64,000 bases of DNA from Streptomyces qinglanensis (GTDB taxonomy: Bacteria > Actinomycetota > Actinomycetes > Streptomycetales > Streptomycetaceae), in the NCBI RefSeq assembly GCF_900111245.1, contig NZ_FOGO01000018.1:104142-168141 (forward strand), read 5' to 3'. Made by a program: the position numbers and the translations under genes. This document shows, piece by piece, positions 1-9,471 of this stretch. Positions within the stretch are counted from its first letter, which is position 1. Each line of letters starts with the position of its first letter. The notes beneath the pieces were generated by a model, which was given only the letters and a program-made list of their open reading frames with translations, was not told where the DNA came from and made no database searches.

Positions 1-643
1 GCCGGTCGCGTACGGATGGGGCTTTCGCGTGCGCGCTCAGATTACCGACAGCCCGCTGGGGCCCCGCACCCGACCCTCCGACCCGGGCTTCCGCCCCGGG
101 CCCTCCGAGCCGGAGTTCCGACCCCGGCCCTCCCGACCCGGCCTTCCCGACCCGGTCCTCCGGCCCGGGCTTCCCATGGAGGGGGCGGGCGTCGTTCCGG
201 GTGCCGCCCCGGCGTGGGGGCGGCAGGGGGCGCGCGGCAGTCCCGTGCGCCGTCGAATAGCTCCGGCCGCGGTGCGGGCGACCTCCGTACGGGCGATTCC
301 AGGAGAATGCGAGAGCTCGATGAAGAATTGATCAACGGGCTCTTGCGGGGTCATTGATCAATTCCCGGAAAGCGGGAAGGGAGGCGCGAAGATGCTACTC
401 CCTACAGTCGGACAAATCGGTCACTCCGGACGTGTCGTGGTGCACTTCCCGAGGTCCTCGGAGCCTGTTTCCGCGGGTGTGCAGAACCGCTCCGACCTGC
501 GAATACCCGCTTGCATTGGTTGGTCGATGCACGATAGAGGGTCGCTTGTCAAGCCCCGAGATGCGCCCTGACCTGCGAAAACGCCATTCAGAAGACGTCG
601 CCGCCGTGTTACCCTGGATAGCCACGGAAGGGGTACCTGACAC
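1..643. other. Non-coding region upstream of carD
   Basis: I see no convincing gene. Roughly 60-175 is a degenerate tandem run of about 20-bp units rich in CCCGACCCGG and CTTCC. Two copies of the 8-bp palindrome TTGATCAA lie at 328-335 and 354-361. A weak promoter-like pair (TTGCAT at 511, TAGAGG at 535, spacing 18) lies about 100 bp before carD, but only the -10 element resembles the Streptomyces housekeeping TAGRRT pattern. Confidence 0.5.
328..361. promoter_or_regulatory. Paired TTGATCAA palindromes, possible regulator site
   Basis: Two identical 8-bp palindromes are spaced 26 bp centre to centre, in AT-richer DNA than the surroundings, about 290 bp upstream of carD. The spacing (2.5 helical turns) and identity suggest a protein site, but the owner is unknown. 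Confidence 0.3.
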
Positions 644-1126
644 ATGACGTTCAAGGTTGGCGACACCGTGGTCTATCCCCATCACGGGGCCGCGCTGATC
701 GAGGCTATCGAAACTCGCCAGATCAAAGGCGTGGACAAGACCTACTTGGTTCTGAAGGTTGCGCAGGGCGATTTGACCGTTCGCGTCCCGGCGGACAATG
801 CGGAGTTCGTAGGCGTGCGCGACGTCGTTGGTTCGGACGGGCTGGACAGGGTCTTCGAGGTGCTCCGCGCGCCGTACGCCGAGGAGCCGACCAACTGGTC
901 CCGCCGCTACAAGGCGAATCTCGAGAAGCTCGCGTCCGGCGACGTGATCAAGGTGGCGGAGGTCGTGCGCGACCTGTGGCGCCGTGAGCGGGAGCGCGGC
1001 CTGTCCGCCGGTGAGAAGCGGATGCTGGCCAAGGCCCGGCAGATCCTGGTGAGCGAGCTGGCGCTGGCGGAGAACACGAACGAGGACAAGGCCGAGGCGC
1101 TGCTCGACGAGGTTCTCGCTTCCTGA
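644..1126 (+). CDS. carD: CarD-type RNA polymerase-binding transcription factor
   Basis: CarD binds the RNA polymerase beta subunit through an N-terminal Tudor-like domain and stabilises open promoter complexes, mainly at rRNA and housekeeping promoters. The 160-residue product begins MTFKVGDTVVYPHHGAA, the family's hallmark. It continues through the RNAP-interaction domain (about 1-60) into an all-helical DNA-contact domain that includes Trp85, the residue that wedges into the transcription bubble in the mycobacterial homologue. Length and sequence are full for the family. The start is preceded by GGAAGGGG-type purines. It stands alone, 318 bp from ispD, and is oriented with the MEP-pathway genes. 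Identification is secure. Confidence 0.97.
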   Translation: MTFKVGDTVVYPHHGAALIEAIETRQIKGVDKTYLVLKVAQGDLTVRVPADNAEFVGVRDVVGSDGLDRVFEVLRAPYAEEPTNWSRRYKANLEKLASGDVIKVAEVVRDLWRRERERGLSAGEKRMLAKARQILVSELALAENTNEDKAEALLDEVLAS

Positions 1127-1378
1127 CATTCGAACTGCCCCACGATGCCGCGGTGCCCGGATGACATCAGTCGTCGCCGGGCGCTGCGGCATGTTCGGCG
1201 GCATGTCCGGGCAGGTACGCCGAGTGACACTGACCACCGGTTCCCGGGGGGCGCATAGGCGGGCATGCGGCCGGACGGACCGCGTGCTGGGCCGGGCGCC
1301 CGACTCGACCGCTGGTCACGGAAAGGGCTCGATCGAGTGGCTGCGCCCGGCACTCCCGCCGACCCAGGGCGCCAACCC

Positions 1379-1402
1379 TGGCCTGGGGGTACCCCCAGGC
1401 CA
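1379..1402. terminator. 24-bp perfect palindrome between carD and ispD
   Basis: The two 12-bp arms (TGGCCTGGGGGT and its complement) meet without a loop around a GGTACC centre. It lies 253 bp after carD and 43 bp before ispD. It could terminate carD or be an operator or a dispersed palindromic repeat of the genus. The remainder of the 1127-1444 gap shows nothing recognisable. Confidence 0.4.
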
Positions 1403-1444
1403 TACCCACCCCGGCTGAGGACACAAACCCTGAACGCGCTACCG

Positions 1445-2224
1445 ATGTCAATCGATTCCACGGACTTCGCTCCTTCCGGTGATCAGCACTCCTCGGAGGC
1501 CCCCGGACCCCGCACGGCCGTCGTCATCCCCGCAGCGGGCAAGGGCGTACGGCTCGGCCCGGGAACCCCCAAGGCGCTGCGCGAGCTGGGCGGGACGCCG
1601 ATGCTCGTGCACGCCGTACGGGCGACGGCGCGGGCGCGCGCCGTCGAACTGGTCGTCGTGGTGGCACCGCCGGACGGTGCCCCGGCCGTCCGCACCCTGC
1701 TGGACGAACACGGGCTCCCCGAGGTCGTCGTCGTACCCGGCGGCGGAACCCGCCAGGACTCCGTACGCCTCGGACTGGCGGCACTGCCCGACACCGTCCA
1801 GACGGTGCTGGTGCACGACGCCGCCCGGCCGCTGGTGCCGGACGAGACGGTGGACGCCGTCGCGCGGGCCGTCCGCGCGGGCGCACCCGCCGTGGTGCCC
1901 GCACTCCCCGTCACCGACACCGTCAAGCAGGTCGAGCCCCGCCCCGGCGCCGAGCCGGAGCCCGTCACCGGCACCGTCGACCGCAGCCTGCTGCGGGCCG
2001 TGCAGACCCCGCAGGGCTTCGCCCGCACGGTCCTCGCCGAGGCGCACACCCGGCTGGTGGCCGAGGGCGACGGGGCCACGGACGACGCGGGCATGGTCGA
2101 ACGGCTCGGCGTCGACGTGGTCGTCGTACCCGGCCACGAGGAGGCGTTCAAGGTGACGCGTCCCCTCGATCTGGTGCTCGCGGAGGCCGTGCTGGCCAGG
2201 AGGAGGGCGCACGATGCGTTCTGA
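1445..2224 (+). CDS. ispD: 2-C-methyl-D-erythritol 4-phosphate cytidylyltransferase
   Basis: IspD catalyses CTP + MEP to CDP-ME in the cytosolic non-mevalonate isoprenoid pathway. The 259-residue protein has the nucleotide-binding loop AAGKGVRLG at residues 30-38 followed by the conserved TPKAL. The family signature VLVHDAARPLVP lies near residue 120, and the DDAGMVE segment near the end contributes to substrate binding. I chose ATG 1445 (MSIDSTDF) because upstream in-frame sequence is low-complexity and unconserved. About 20 N-terminal residues precede the fold, which is common in Streptomyces. The 3' end overlaps ispF by 11 bp, so the two are translationally coupled. Confidence 0.95.
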   Translation: MSIDSTDFAPSGDQHSSEAPGPRTAVVIPAAGKGVRLGPGTPKALRELGGTPMLVHAVRATARARAVELVVVVAPPDGAPAVRTLLDEHGLPEVVVVPGGGTRQDSVRLGLAALPDTVQTVLVHDAARPLVPDETVDAVARAVRAGAPAVVPALPVTDTVKQVEPRPGAEPEPVTGTVDRSLLRAVQTPQGFARTVLAEAHTRLVAEGDGATDDAGMVERLGVDVVVVPGHEEAFKVTRPLDLVLAEAVLARRRAHDAF

Positions 2225-2747
2225 CGACACCGAGGACATTCAGGGCCCCGCCGGCCCCGCGCCGGCCGCCGCCCTGCCGCTGGTCGGCATCGGCACCGAC
2301 GTGCACGCCTTCGAGGAAGGCCGCGAGCTGTGGTGCGGCGGACTGCTGTGGGAGGGCGAGCGCTACGGCCTCGCCGGGCACTCCGACGGCGACGTGGCCG
2401 CGCACGCGGCGTGCGACGCGCTGTTCTCCGCCGCCGGGCTCGGCGACCTCGGCACCCACTTCGGCACGGACCGGCCCGAGTGGTCCGGCGCCTCGGGCGT
2501 CGCGCTGCTCTCCGAGGCGGCACGCATCGTGCGCGCGGCGGGATACGACATCGGCAATGTGGCCGTCCAGGTCATCGGCGTCCGGCCGAAGATCGGCAAG
2601 CGGCGGGCGGAGGCGGTGCGGGCGCTGACCGACGCGGTCGGTGCGCCCGTCTCGCTCTCCGGCACCACCACCGACGGGCTCGGGCTGACCGGGCGCGGCG
2701 AAGGGGTGGCGGCCGTTGCTACTGCGCTGGTCGTCCGCCGCGGCTGA
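2214..2747 (+). CDS. ispF: 2-C-methyl-D-erythritol 2,4-cyclodiphosphate synthase
   Basis: IspF converts CDP-ME 2-phosphate to MEcPP with release of CMP and works as a trimer. The product is 177 residues. Metal-binding Asp29 and His31 lie in GIGTDVHAF, and the next conserved motif is AGHSDGDVAAHA around 55-64. GDLGTHFGTD and the C-terminal TTTDGLGLTGRGEG are also present. It starts inside ispD (11-bp overlap), indicating coupled translation of consecutive-pathway enzymes. IspE is not in the window. Downstream hairpins from 2808 probably end the transcript. Confidence 0.96.
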   Translation: MRSDDTEDIQGPAGPAPAAALPLVGIGTDVHAFEEGRELWCGGLLWEGERYGLAGHSDGDVAAHAACDALFSAAGLGDLGTHFGTDRPEWSGASGVALLSEAARIVRAAGYDIGNVAVQVIGVRPKIGKRRAEAVRALTDAVGAPVSLSGTTTDGLGLTGRGEGVAAVATALVVRRG

Positions 2748-2807
2748 GTGGTGCCCCCCTTCGCTGGGTGCCCCCGTCTGTTGTTCGCCTCGGTGCGGCG
2801 CCGTTGT

Positions 2808-3144
2808 CGGGGGCTTCGCCCCCGAGCCCCCGTTGTCCTCGCCGGACGGGCGTTGGGGCGGCTCCGCCCCCCAACACCCCCCGCTAGTGGGCTCCGCCCC
2901 CTAGGACCCCCAGCCGCACCCATGTGAGCCCCTTGCGGACCTTGCTCCGGGCCTTTCCTTTGGTCCGTCGGGTGCGGGAGGAGTCCTGATGCCGTCCCTC
3001 ACAGCACAAGAGCGCTCCCGCAGTCGAAAGGCCCCCGGCGGTTGCCGGATACGGGAGGGGGAGGGAGAAGTTGTGGTGCCTGGGGGTTTCTAAGGGGGCG
3101 GAGCCCCCTTAGCGGGGGGCCGTCGGGGGGCAGCGCCCCCCGAC
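2808..3144. repeat. Cluster of GC-rich hairpins between ispF and the F420-type gene
   Basis: The 670-bp gap contains several strong palindromes. One at 2808-2824 (CGGGGG with a CTTCG loop) is followed by two related GGCTCCGCCCC hairpins near 2853 and 2888. A 9-bp stem with a 3-nt loop lies at 3091-3111 (arm TAAGGGGGC). A perfect 10-bp stem with an AGC loop lies at 3122-3144 (arm GTCGGGGGGC). No gene was recognised between 2748 and 3418. Some of these can terminate ispF transcription; the cluster also looks like dispersed palindromic repeats. Confidence 0.6.
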
Positions 3145-3418
3145 ACGACCGCTCGGCGGCAGCCGGGAACGACGGGGGCGTGCCCCCACGAAGCTCGGCG
3201 GGTCTCCACCCGATGGTGAGGAGGACGCGGACCCGACGCGTACACCCCGCCTCCGACCGGATGTGAGATACCGTCCCGGCAGGCAGGGCCGCCGGGGCCC
3301 TGCGGCGCTCCGGCCAAGCCGCGGCTGCCTCGCGGTGTCGCGGCGTCGCGGCCCCGCGGCCCCGCGGTGTCCGCCCAGGCCCGTGTCCCGCATCGCGAAG
3401 AGGAAGGGAGCCGTTCCC

Positions 3419-3826
3419 GTGGCCCAGCAGGTGCTCTCCGAGGAACTGAAGAAGGTACTCGACGGAAAGGTCTTCGTCGCCGTCGCCACCGTCCAGCCGG
3501 ACGGCAGCCCCCAGGTGTCGCCGGTGTGGGTGAAGCGTGACGGCGAGGAACTGCTCATCTCCACCACCGTGGACCGCCGCAAGACCCGCAACATGCGGCG
3601 CGACCCGCGGGTGACCGTCCTGGTGCACCCGGCCGAGGCGCCCTACACCTACGCCGAACTGCGCGGCACCGCCTCCCTCACCACCGAGGGCGGGCAGGAG
3701 CTGATCGACGAGCTGGCCCACAAGTACGTCGGCAAGAGCTATGCCGAGTTCAACCCCGCCTCCGACCAGGACGCCGAGCGGGTCGTGGTCCGGGTCAGCG
3801 TCGACAAGGTCGTCGGCCGCCTCTGA
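3419..3826 (+). CDS. PPOX-class (pyridoxamine oxidase-like) F420-dependent oxidoreductase
   Basis: The 135-residue protein is a single split-barrel flavin/F420-binding domain. It begins MAQQVLSEELKKVLDGKVF and contains VATVQPDGSPQVSPVWV, DRRKTRNMRRDPRVTVLV and YAELRGTASLT, the typical pattern of F420-dependent PPOX-type reductases. The substrate cannot be told from sequence. GTG 3419 is preferred because AGGAAGGGAG lies about 10 nt upstream and homology begins there; the in-frame upstream stretch is arginine-rich and not conserved. It lies 145 bp before cysS, possibly in the same transcript. Confidence 0.85.
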   Translation: MAQQVLSEELKKVLDGKVFVAVATVQPDGSPQVSPVWVKRDGEELLISTTVDRRKTRNMRRDPRVTVLVHPAEAPYTYAELRGTASLTTEGGQELIDELAHKYVGKSYAEFNPASDQDAERVVVRVSVDKVVGRL

Positions 3827-3971
3827 GCCGGCGGCCCACGCCCGCCCGGGGCACCCCGCGTCTCCGCCGTACCCCGGCGGCCGGCGAGGCCCGGTCCGCC
3901 CCGGGACATCCGTCCCGGCTCCGCTGCGGTCCGGGCACGGCGCGGCCCGGCGGGCTACTACCCTGGGCACC

Positions 3972-5372
<1,401 letters not shown>

Positions 5373-5719
5373 CCCGGGCCCCCCGGGGCGCCTGCCGCTC
5401 GCCTCTGCGGACCGTGGAGGAGGGCCCGGCTCTCCGGAAGGGTTCCCGCCCCTCCGGGGGGCGCGGCCCGCACCCCGGCCCGCACCCCGGCCCGCACCCC
5501 GGAAGGGGGCGCGGGTCACGGAGCGGAAACCGGTACCGTGGTAAGGCCGTACGTACATCCGACCGCTCGGCGAGCGCTGCGTACGTCCGGCCCTGCGGCC
5601 ATCCGGCCATCCGGCCGGCCGCTCCACGAACGACGACAGGCCCGACGGGCCCAGGACAGGCCCGCGACCGGGTCGACGACAGGCCCCCGAAGGCCGCGGA
5701 CAGCAAGGTAGGTGCCCAC
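5373..5719. other. Gap between cysS and rlmB with a 12-bp tandem repeat
   Basis: Three perfect copies of CCCGCACCCCGG occupy 5467-5502. There is no recognised gene. The stretch 5545-5640 is AT-richer and may hold the rlmB promoter; no clear -35/-10 pair could be fixed. Confidence 0.5.
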
Positions 5720-6634
5720 ATGCCCGGGAAGAAGAAGGGGCCGCAGATCGGCAGCGGCGGCAACCGCCGCCGCGGTCTGGCGGGCAAGGGCCCGACGCCG
5801 CCCGCCGAGATGCGCAAGGGCCACGCCAAGCAGCGCGCCGCGCAGGCGAAGGCCCGCCGCTCCCAGGGCCGTCCGCAGCGCGGCAGCAAGGGCACCTCGG
5901 AGCTGGTCGTGGGCCGCAACTCCGTCGTGGAGGCCCTCCGCGAGGGCGTCCCCGCCAACGCGCTGTACGTGCAGCAGTTCATCGACAACGACGAGCGGGT
6001 CCGCGAGGCGGTCCGCGTGGCGGGCGAACGCGGCGGCATCCGTCTGGTCGAGGCCCCCCGGCCCGAGCTGGACCGGATGACCAACGGCCTCAACCACCAG
6101 GGCGTCGTCCTGCAGGTCCCGCCGTACGAGTACGCGTACCCCGAGGACCTGGCCGCCGCCGCCTTCGACCGCGGCGAGGACCCGCTGATCGTCGCCCTGG
6201 ACGGGGTCACCGACCCGCGGAACCTGGGTGCCGTCGTCCGCTCCGCCTCCGCGTTCGGCGGGCACGGCGTGGTCGTCCCGGAGCGCCGCGCGGCCGGGAT
6301 GACGGCCGGTGCCTGGAAGACGTCCGCAGGTACGGCGGCGCGCACGCCGGTCGCGCGCGCCACCAACCTCACCCGTGCGCTGGAGGGGTACCAGAAGGCC
6401 GGACTGACGGTGATCGGGCTCGCGGCGGACGGCGAACTGGAACTCGGCGAGGTCGCCGCGCTCGACGGCCCGCTCGTGGTCGTCGTCGGCAGCGAGGGCA
6501 AGGGCCTGTCGCGGCTGGTCGGCGAGACCTGCGACGTGCGGGTGCGGATCCCGATGCCGGGCGGGGCCGAGTCGCTGAACGCGGGTGTCGCGGCGGGCGT
6601 CGTACTCTACGAGGCGGCACGGCGCCGCGCCTGA
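5720..6634 (+). CDS. rlmB: 23S rRNA 2'-O-ribose methyltransferase (RlmB/TrmH family)
   Basis: A SpoU/TrmH-superfamily SAM-dependent methylase, most likely acting on a 23S rRNA guanosine. The 304-residue protein has a basic N-terminal tail (1-60, rich in Lys/Arg/Gly), then the substrate-binding domain starting ELVVGRNSVVEALREG. The trefoil-knot catalytic domain follows, with motif 1 (DPRNLGAVVRSASAFG), motif 2 (VVGSEGKGLSRL) and motif 3 (IPMPGGAESLNAGVAAGV). The start at ATG 5720 (MPGKKKGPQ) follows AAGGTAGGTG. A 17-bp tandem repeat begins within its stop codon. Exact target nucleotide is inferred from family only. Confidence 0.92.
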   Translation: MPGKKKGPQIGSGGNRRRGLAGKGPTPPAEMRKGHAKQRAAQAKARRSQGRPQRGSKGTSELVVGRNSVVEALREGVPANALYVQQFIDNDERVREAVRVAGERGGIRLVEAPRPELDRMTNGLNHQGVVLQVPPYEYAYPEDLAAAAFDRGEDPLIVALDGVTDPRNLGAVVRSASAFGGHGVVVPERRAAGMTAGAWKTSAGTAARTPVARATNLTRALEGYQKAGLTVIGLAADGELELGEVAALDGPLVVVVGSEGKGLSRLVGETCDVRVRIPMPGGAESLNAGVAAGVVLYEAARRRA

Positions 6635-6729
6635 CACCGAGCGATTCCTGATGCCGAGCGGCTTCTGACGCTGAGCGACTTCTGATGCCGAGCGACTTCT
6701 GATGCCGAGCGACTTCTGACGCTGAGCGG
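6634..6729. repeat. 17-bp tandem repeat abutting the rlmB stop codon
   Basis: Five full units and one partial unit of a 17-bp sequence (consensus ATGCCGAGCGACTTCTG) run head to tail from the last base of the rlmB TGA. Units at 6685-6701 and 6702-6718 are identical. Each unit contains CTGA/CTGAT, giving repeated stop codons. The rest of the 6635-6983 gap has no recognised gene. Confidence 0.85.
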
Positions 6730-6960
6730 ACGGCTTCCCCCGGGCGGACGGATTCCGCGTACCCGGCAGCGCTCTGCTTCGGAGCGCTGCAGCGTTCCGT
6801 GCGGGCGGCGGTCGCATCGGCCTGGCCTATCGCGGGGGCCGCACCCGGTCCGGGTGGGCCCTCGGGGCTCGGTCGGGCCGTGCGGCGGCGCTCGCTCGGC
6901 TCACCACTCCGATGATCTCTTGACGGACCTCGGACAGATCGAGGCGGTCAAGGCAGTGTC

Positions 6961-6983
6961 CTAACCGTCCGTCACTCGGTTAG
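6961..6983. promoter_or_regulatory. Inverted repeat directly before the doxX-family start codon
   Basis: The perfect 7-bp arms CTAACCG and CGGTTAG are separated by 9 bp and end on the base before ATG 6984. Its position over the ribosome-binding region or transcription start makes it a candidate operator, or a hairpin masking initiation. Confidence 0.4.
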
Positions 6984-9020
6984 ATGAGTGTGGACACCAG
7001 AACACCCCGCGCACCCGGCGCTTCGGGCCGCGGCTCCGGGCACAGCCCAGCGGGAAGCCCACGCGGTTTCTTCGACGACGAACCGGTGCTGAGCACGGTC
7101 AAGGTCCCGTCCGACCCCGCCGAGGTGGTCGTCAACCACGCGAGCTTCCGCGTGCGGCTCGGCGGGGCGGCCGCGCCGCCCACCGCGGCCATGCCGTACG
7201 CACCGTCCGCCGCCTCGGCCGTGCACGCCCGGGGCGCCCTGTCGCCCGCGGCGACCGCCACGGTGCCGACGCCGCCCACCTGGCCGCTGTCGCAGCCCGG
7301 ACCGGCGGACGGGCGCGGGGCGCCGGCGTTCGGGGACACCGAGCCCGTCTCCGTCACCGCGGGCGGCAGCCCCTCCGGCACCCGCCGCCCCGGAGCCGGA
7401 CGCCGCACACCCGTGGTGTGGAGCGGCGGCCCCGAGCCCGACGACACGGGAGCGACGAAGCTCATCCAGGCCGCCCGAACGGCGGGCCTGGTCGGCTTCG
7501 CGGACGGCGGCGGCACCGCCGAGTCCGACCCCACCGCCACCCAGACGCTGCCCCGCGTCAAGGGCCCCGGCATCGCGGGCCCGGGCCGCACCGGGAACGG
7601 CCCGGCCACCGTGGTCGGCCCGCCGCGCGGTCCCCAGCCCTCCGAGAGCGGAGGCCCGCTGCCCCCGCGCGAGCACCGCACCGAACCACTGCTGAAGGGC
7701 GTACGCCCGGCGCGCAGCGCGTTCGACGAGGACACCGGCGAGTTCGAGGCGGCCGGACCGGACACCGGCGAGCTGCCGACCGTCACCCACCGTGGCGGCC
7801 ACCCGGGCGGCCCCGACGGCCTCGGCTACGCCCCCGGCCCCTACGCGGACGAGGCGTACCCGGACGACGAGGACGAGCACGCCCAGGGGATCACCGGGGC
7901 CCGGTCCCGCCGCGACACCGTCCGGCACGCGTACTACCCGGGCCGCCGGATGAACCTGGGCGTCGTCCTGCTCCCGCTGCGGCTCTTCCTGGGCTTCATC
8001 ACGGTCTACGCCGGGATGGGCAAGCTGTGCGACCCCGTCTACTTCGACGGCGGCGAGCGCGGCTCCATGGTCACCTGGCTGCGCTCCCTCGACCCGTGGA
8101 CGATCGCCACCCCGCTGCGGGACTTCGCCCTCGCGCACCCCGTCGGAGCCGGCCTCACGGTCGCCTTCCTCCAGGTCATCGTCGGCGTACTGACCATGTT
8201 CGGACTCTGGCAGCGGGTCGCTGCCGGAATCGGAGCCCTGCTCTCCGCCGCCCTGCTGATGACGGTCAGTTGGAGCAGCGTCCCCGCCTACGAGGCGCCG
8301 GACATCATCTATCTCGCCGCCTGGAGCCCCCTGATCATCGCGGGCGCCCCGGTCTACTCCCTCGACGGGCGGCTGGCGAGCGAGGCATGGCGCAGGCTCG
8401 GCCCCCGCGTCGAACTGCGCGACCTGCGGCGGCGTGTACTGCGCCGGGGCACCGTCATCGCCACCGTCGTCGTCGGCCTCGCACTGCTCGTCGGCTCCCT
8501 GCTGGGCAGCGCCGTCCGCTCCTCGCAGCCCGCCTCCGGGTCCGAACGCGGCGATCTGCCCACCAACCGGCTGCCGGGCTCCCCGATGCCGCAGGAGCCG
8601 GGCCGCTCCAGCTCCGGCCAGGCCACCCAGGGCCCGTCCGGCGCCGACGGCCGGGACGGCGACAAGGACAGCCGGGACAAGGACGGCAGCCCCTCGGCGG
8701 AGGAGACCAGCCCGGGCGAGCAGCGGGCCACCACCGGCCCCGAGTCCACCCCCAGCCAGGGCCGCACCCAGGGCGCCAACCAGGGCAGCGGACAAGGGGC
8801 CGCCACCCCCGGACAGCAGCAGGGCACCACGGCACCGCCGGCCCAGCAGCAGCCCGCGCCGCAGCAGCCGCAGGCCAACCCCGGCGGCAGCGGTGGCTCC
8901 AGTTCCGGCGGCTCCAGCGACTCCGGCACGAGCGCCTCGTCGTCCGGCTCGGGCAGCGGGTCCTCGTCCGGCAGCAGCGGCGGCCGCCGCGGCGCACTGG
9001 GCGGACTGCTCGGACGCTGA
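6984..9020 (+). CDS. DoxX-family membrane protein with long disordered tails
   Basis: This 678-residue protein has three parts. Residues 1-315 are low complexity, proline/glycine/threonine rich. The membrane domain (about 316-520) resembles DoxX, beginning MNLGVVLLPLRLFLGFITVYAGMG and containing roughly four hydrophobic segments; another hydrophobic helix (VIATVVVGLALLVGSLLGSAV) follows. Residues 520-678 are a Gln/Ser/Gly-rich tail ending in Ser-Gly repeats and RRGALGGLLGR. DoxX proteins are linked to redox or quinone functions, but the role here is unknown. No good ribosome-binding site precedes ATG 6984; an inverted repeat sits there instead. A strong hairpin at 9106 ends the gene. Confidence 0.75.
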   Translation: MSVDTRTPRAPGASGRGSGHSPAGSPRGFFDDEPVLSTVKVPSDPAEVVVNHASFRVRLGGAAAPPTAAMPYAPSAASAVHARGALSPAATATVPTPPTWPLSQPGPADGRGAPAFGDTEPVSVTAGGSPSGTRRPGAGRRTPVVWSGGPEPDDTGATKLIQAARTAGLVGFADGGGTAESDPTATQTLPRVKGPGIAGPGRTGNGPATVVGPPRGPQPSESGGPLPPREHRTEPLLKGVRPARSAFDEDTGEFEAAGPDTGELPTVTHRGGHPGGPDGLGYAPGPYADEAYPDDEDEHAQGITGARSRRDTVRHAYYPGRRMNLGVVLLPLRLFLGFITVYAGMGKLCDPVYFDGGERGSMVTWLRSLDPWTIATPLRDFALAHPVGAGLTVAFLQVIVGVLTMFGLWQRVAAGIGALLSAALLMTVSWSSVPAYEAPDIIYLAAWSPLIIAGAPVYSLDGRLASEAWRRLGPRVELRDLRRRVLRRGTVIATVVVGLALLVGSLLGSAVRSSQPASGSERGDLPTNRLPGSPMPQEPGRSSSGQATQGPSGADGRDGDKDSRDKDGSPSAEETSPGEQRATTGPESTPSQGRTQGANQGSGQGAATPGQQQGTTAPPAQQQPAPQQPQANPGGSGGSSSGGSSDSGTSASSSGSGSGSSSGSSGGRRGALGGLLGR

Positions 9021-9105
9021 CCCGCGGCGGCGGGCGGGCCGCGGAGGCGGTTCGGTTCCGTACCGTTCTGCGGCTGGGCCGCTGCCGAGGCGCCGAGGGC
9101 GTGTG

Positions 9106-9155
9106 AAGCCGGGTGGGGTCGTCGATCTTCCGGGATCGACGACCCCACCCGGCTT
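9106..9155. terminator. Strong bidirectional terminator hairpin
   Basis: Two perfectly complementary 22-bp arms (9106-9127 and 9134-9155) flank a 6-nt loop between the convergent DoxX-family gene and the nucleotidyltransferase gene. There is no T-run, as usual in Streptomyces. Confidence 0.85.
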
Positions 9156-9325
9156 CGGGTTTCCGGCCGTCGCCCAGCTCCTGTCCTGTCCTGCCTTGTC
9201 CTGCTCTGGTCGGTGCCTGCGGAAGGGCTCGGCTTCGCTCGCACGCGGCCACGGCAGTCGCCGCACAGGTGGTCCCGGCCTGCGCAGTCTGCGCGGCTCG
9301 CGCCGGACCGGCGGGAAACCGCGAG

Positions 9326-9431
9326 GACCGAAGAGGCGGACCGAAGAGGCGAGCCGAAGAGGCGTGCCGGAGAGGTGCGGGAGGTACGACCCGGTGCGGG
9401 AGGTACGAGCCGGTGCGGGAGGTACGAGCCG
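9326..9431. repeat. Two consecutive tandem repeats (13 bp x4, 19 bp x3)
   Basis: Four units of 13 bp (GACCGAAGAGGCG type) at 9326-9377 run into three units of 19 bp (GTGCGGGAGGTACGAGCCG type) at 9375-9431. They lie in the non-coding tail beyond the nucleotidyltransferase stop. Nothing else is recognised in 9156-9471. Confidence 0.8.
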
Positions 9432-9471
9432 GGCAGGTACCGCAGGGACCTTCAGGACAGCCCCGAGGGCT

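Noticed and set aside
395..1237. Long minus-strand open frame across carD
   Set aside because: It is antisense to a clearly conserved gene and reflects GC-driven absence of stops.
9326..9431. Regular repeats resembling a CRISPR array
   Set aside because: Units are contiguous 13- and 19-bp tandem repeats without unique spacers, and no cas genes are present.
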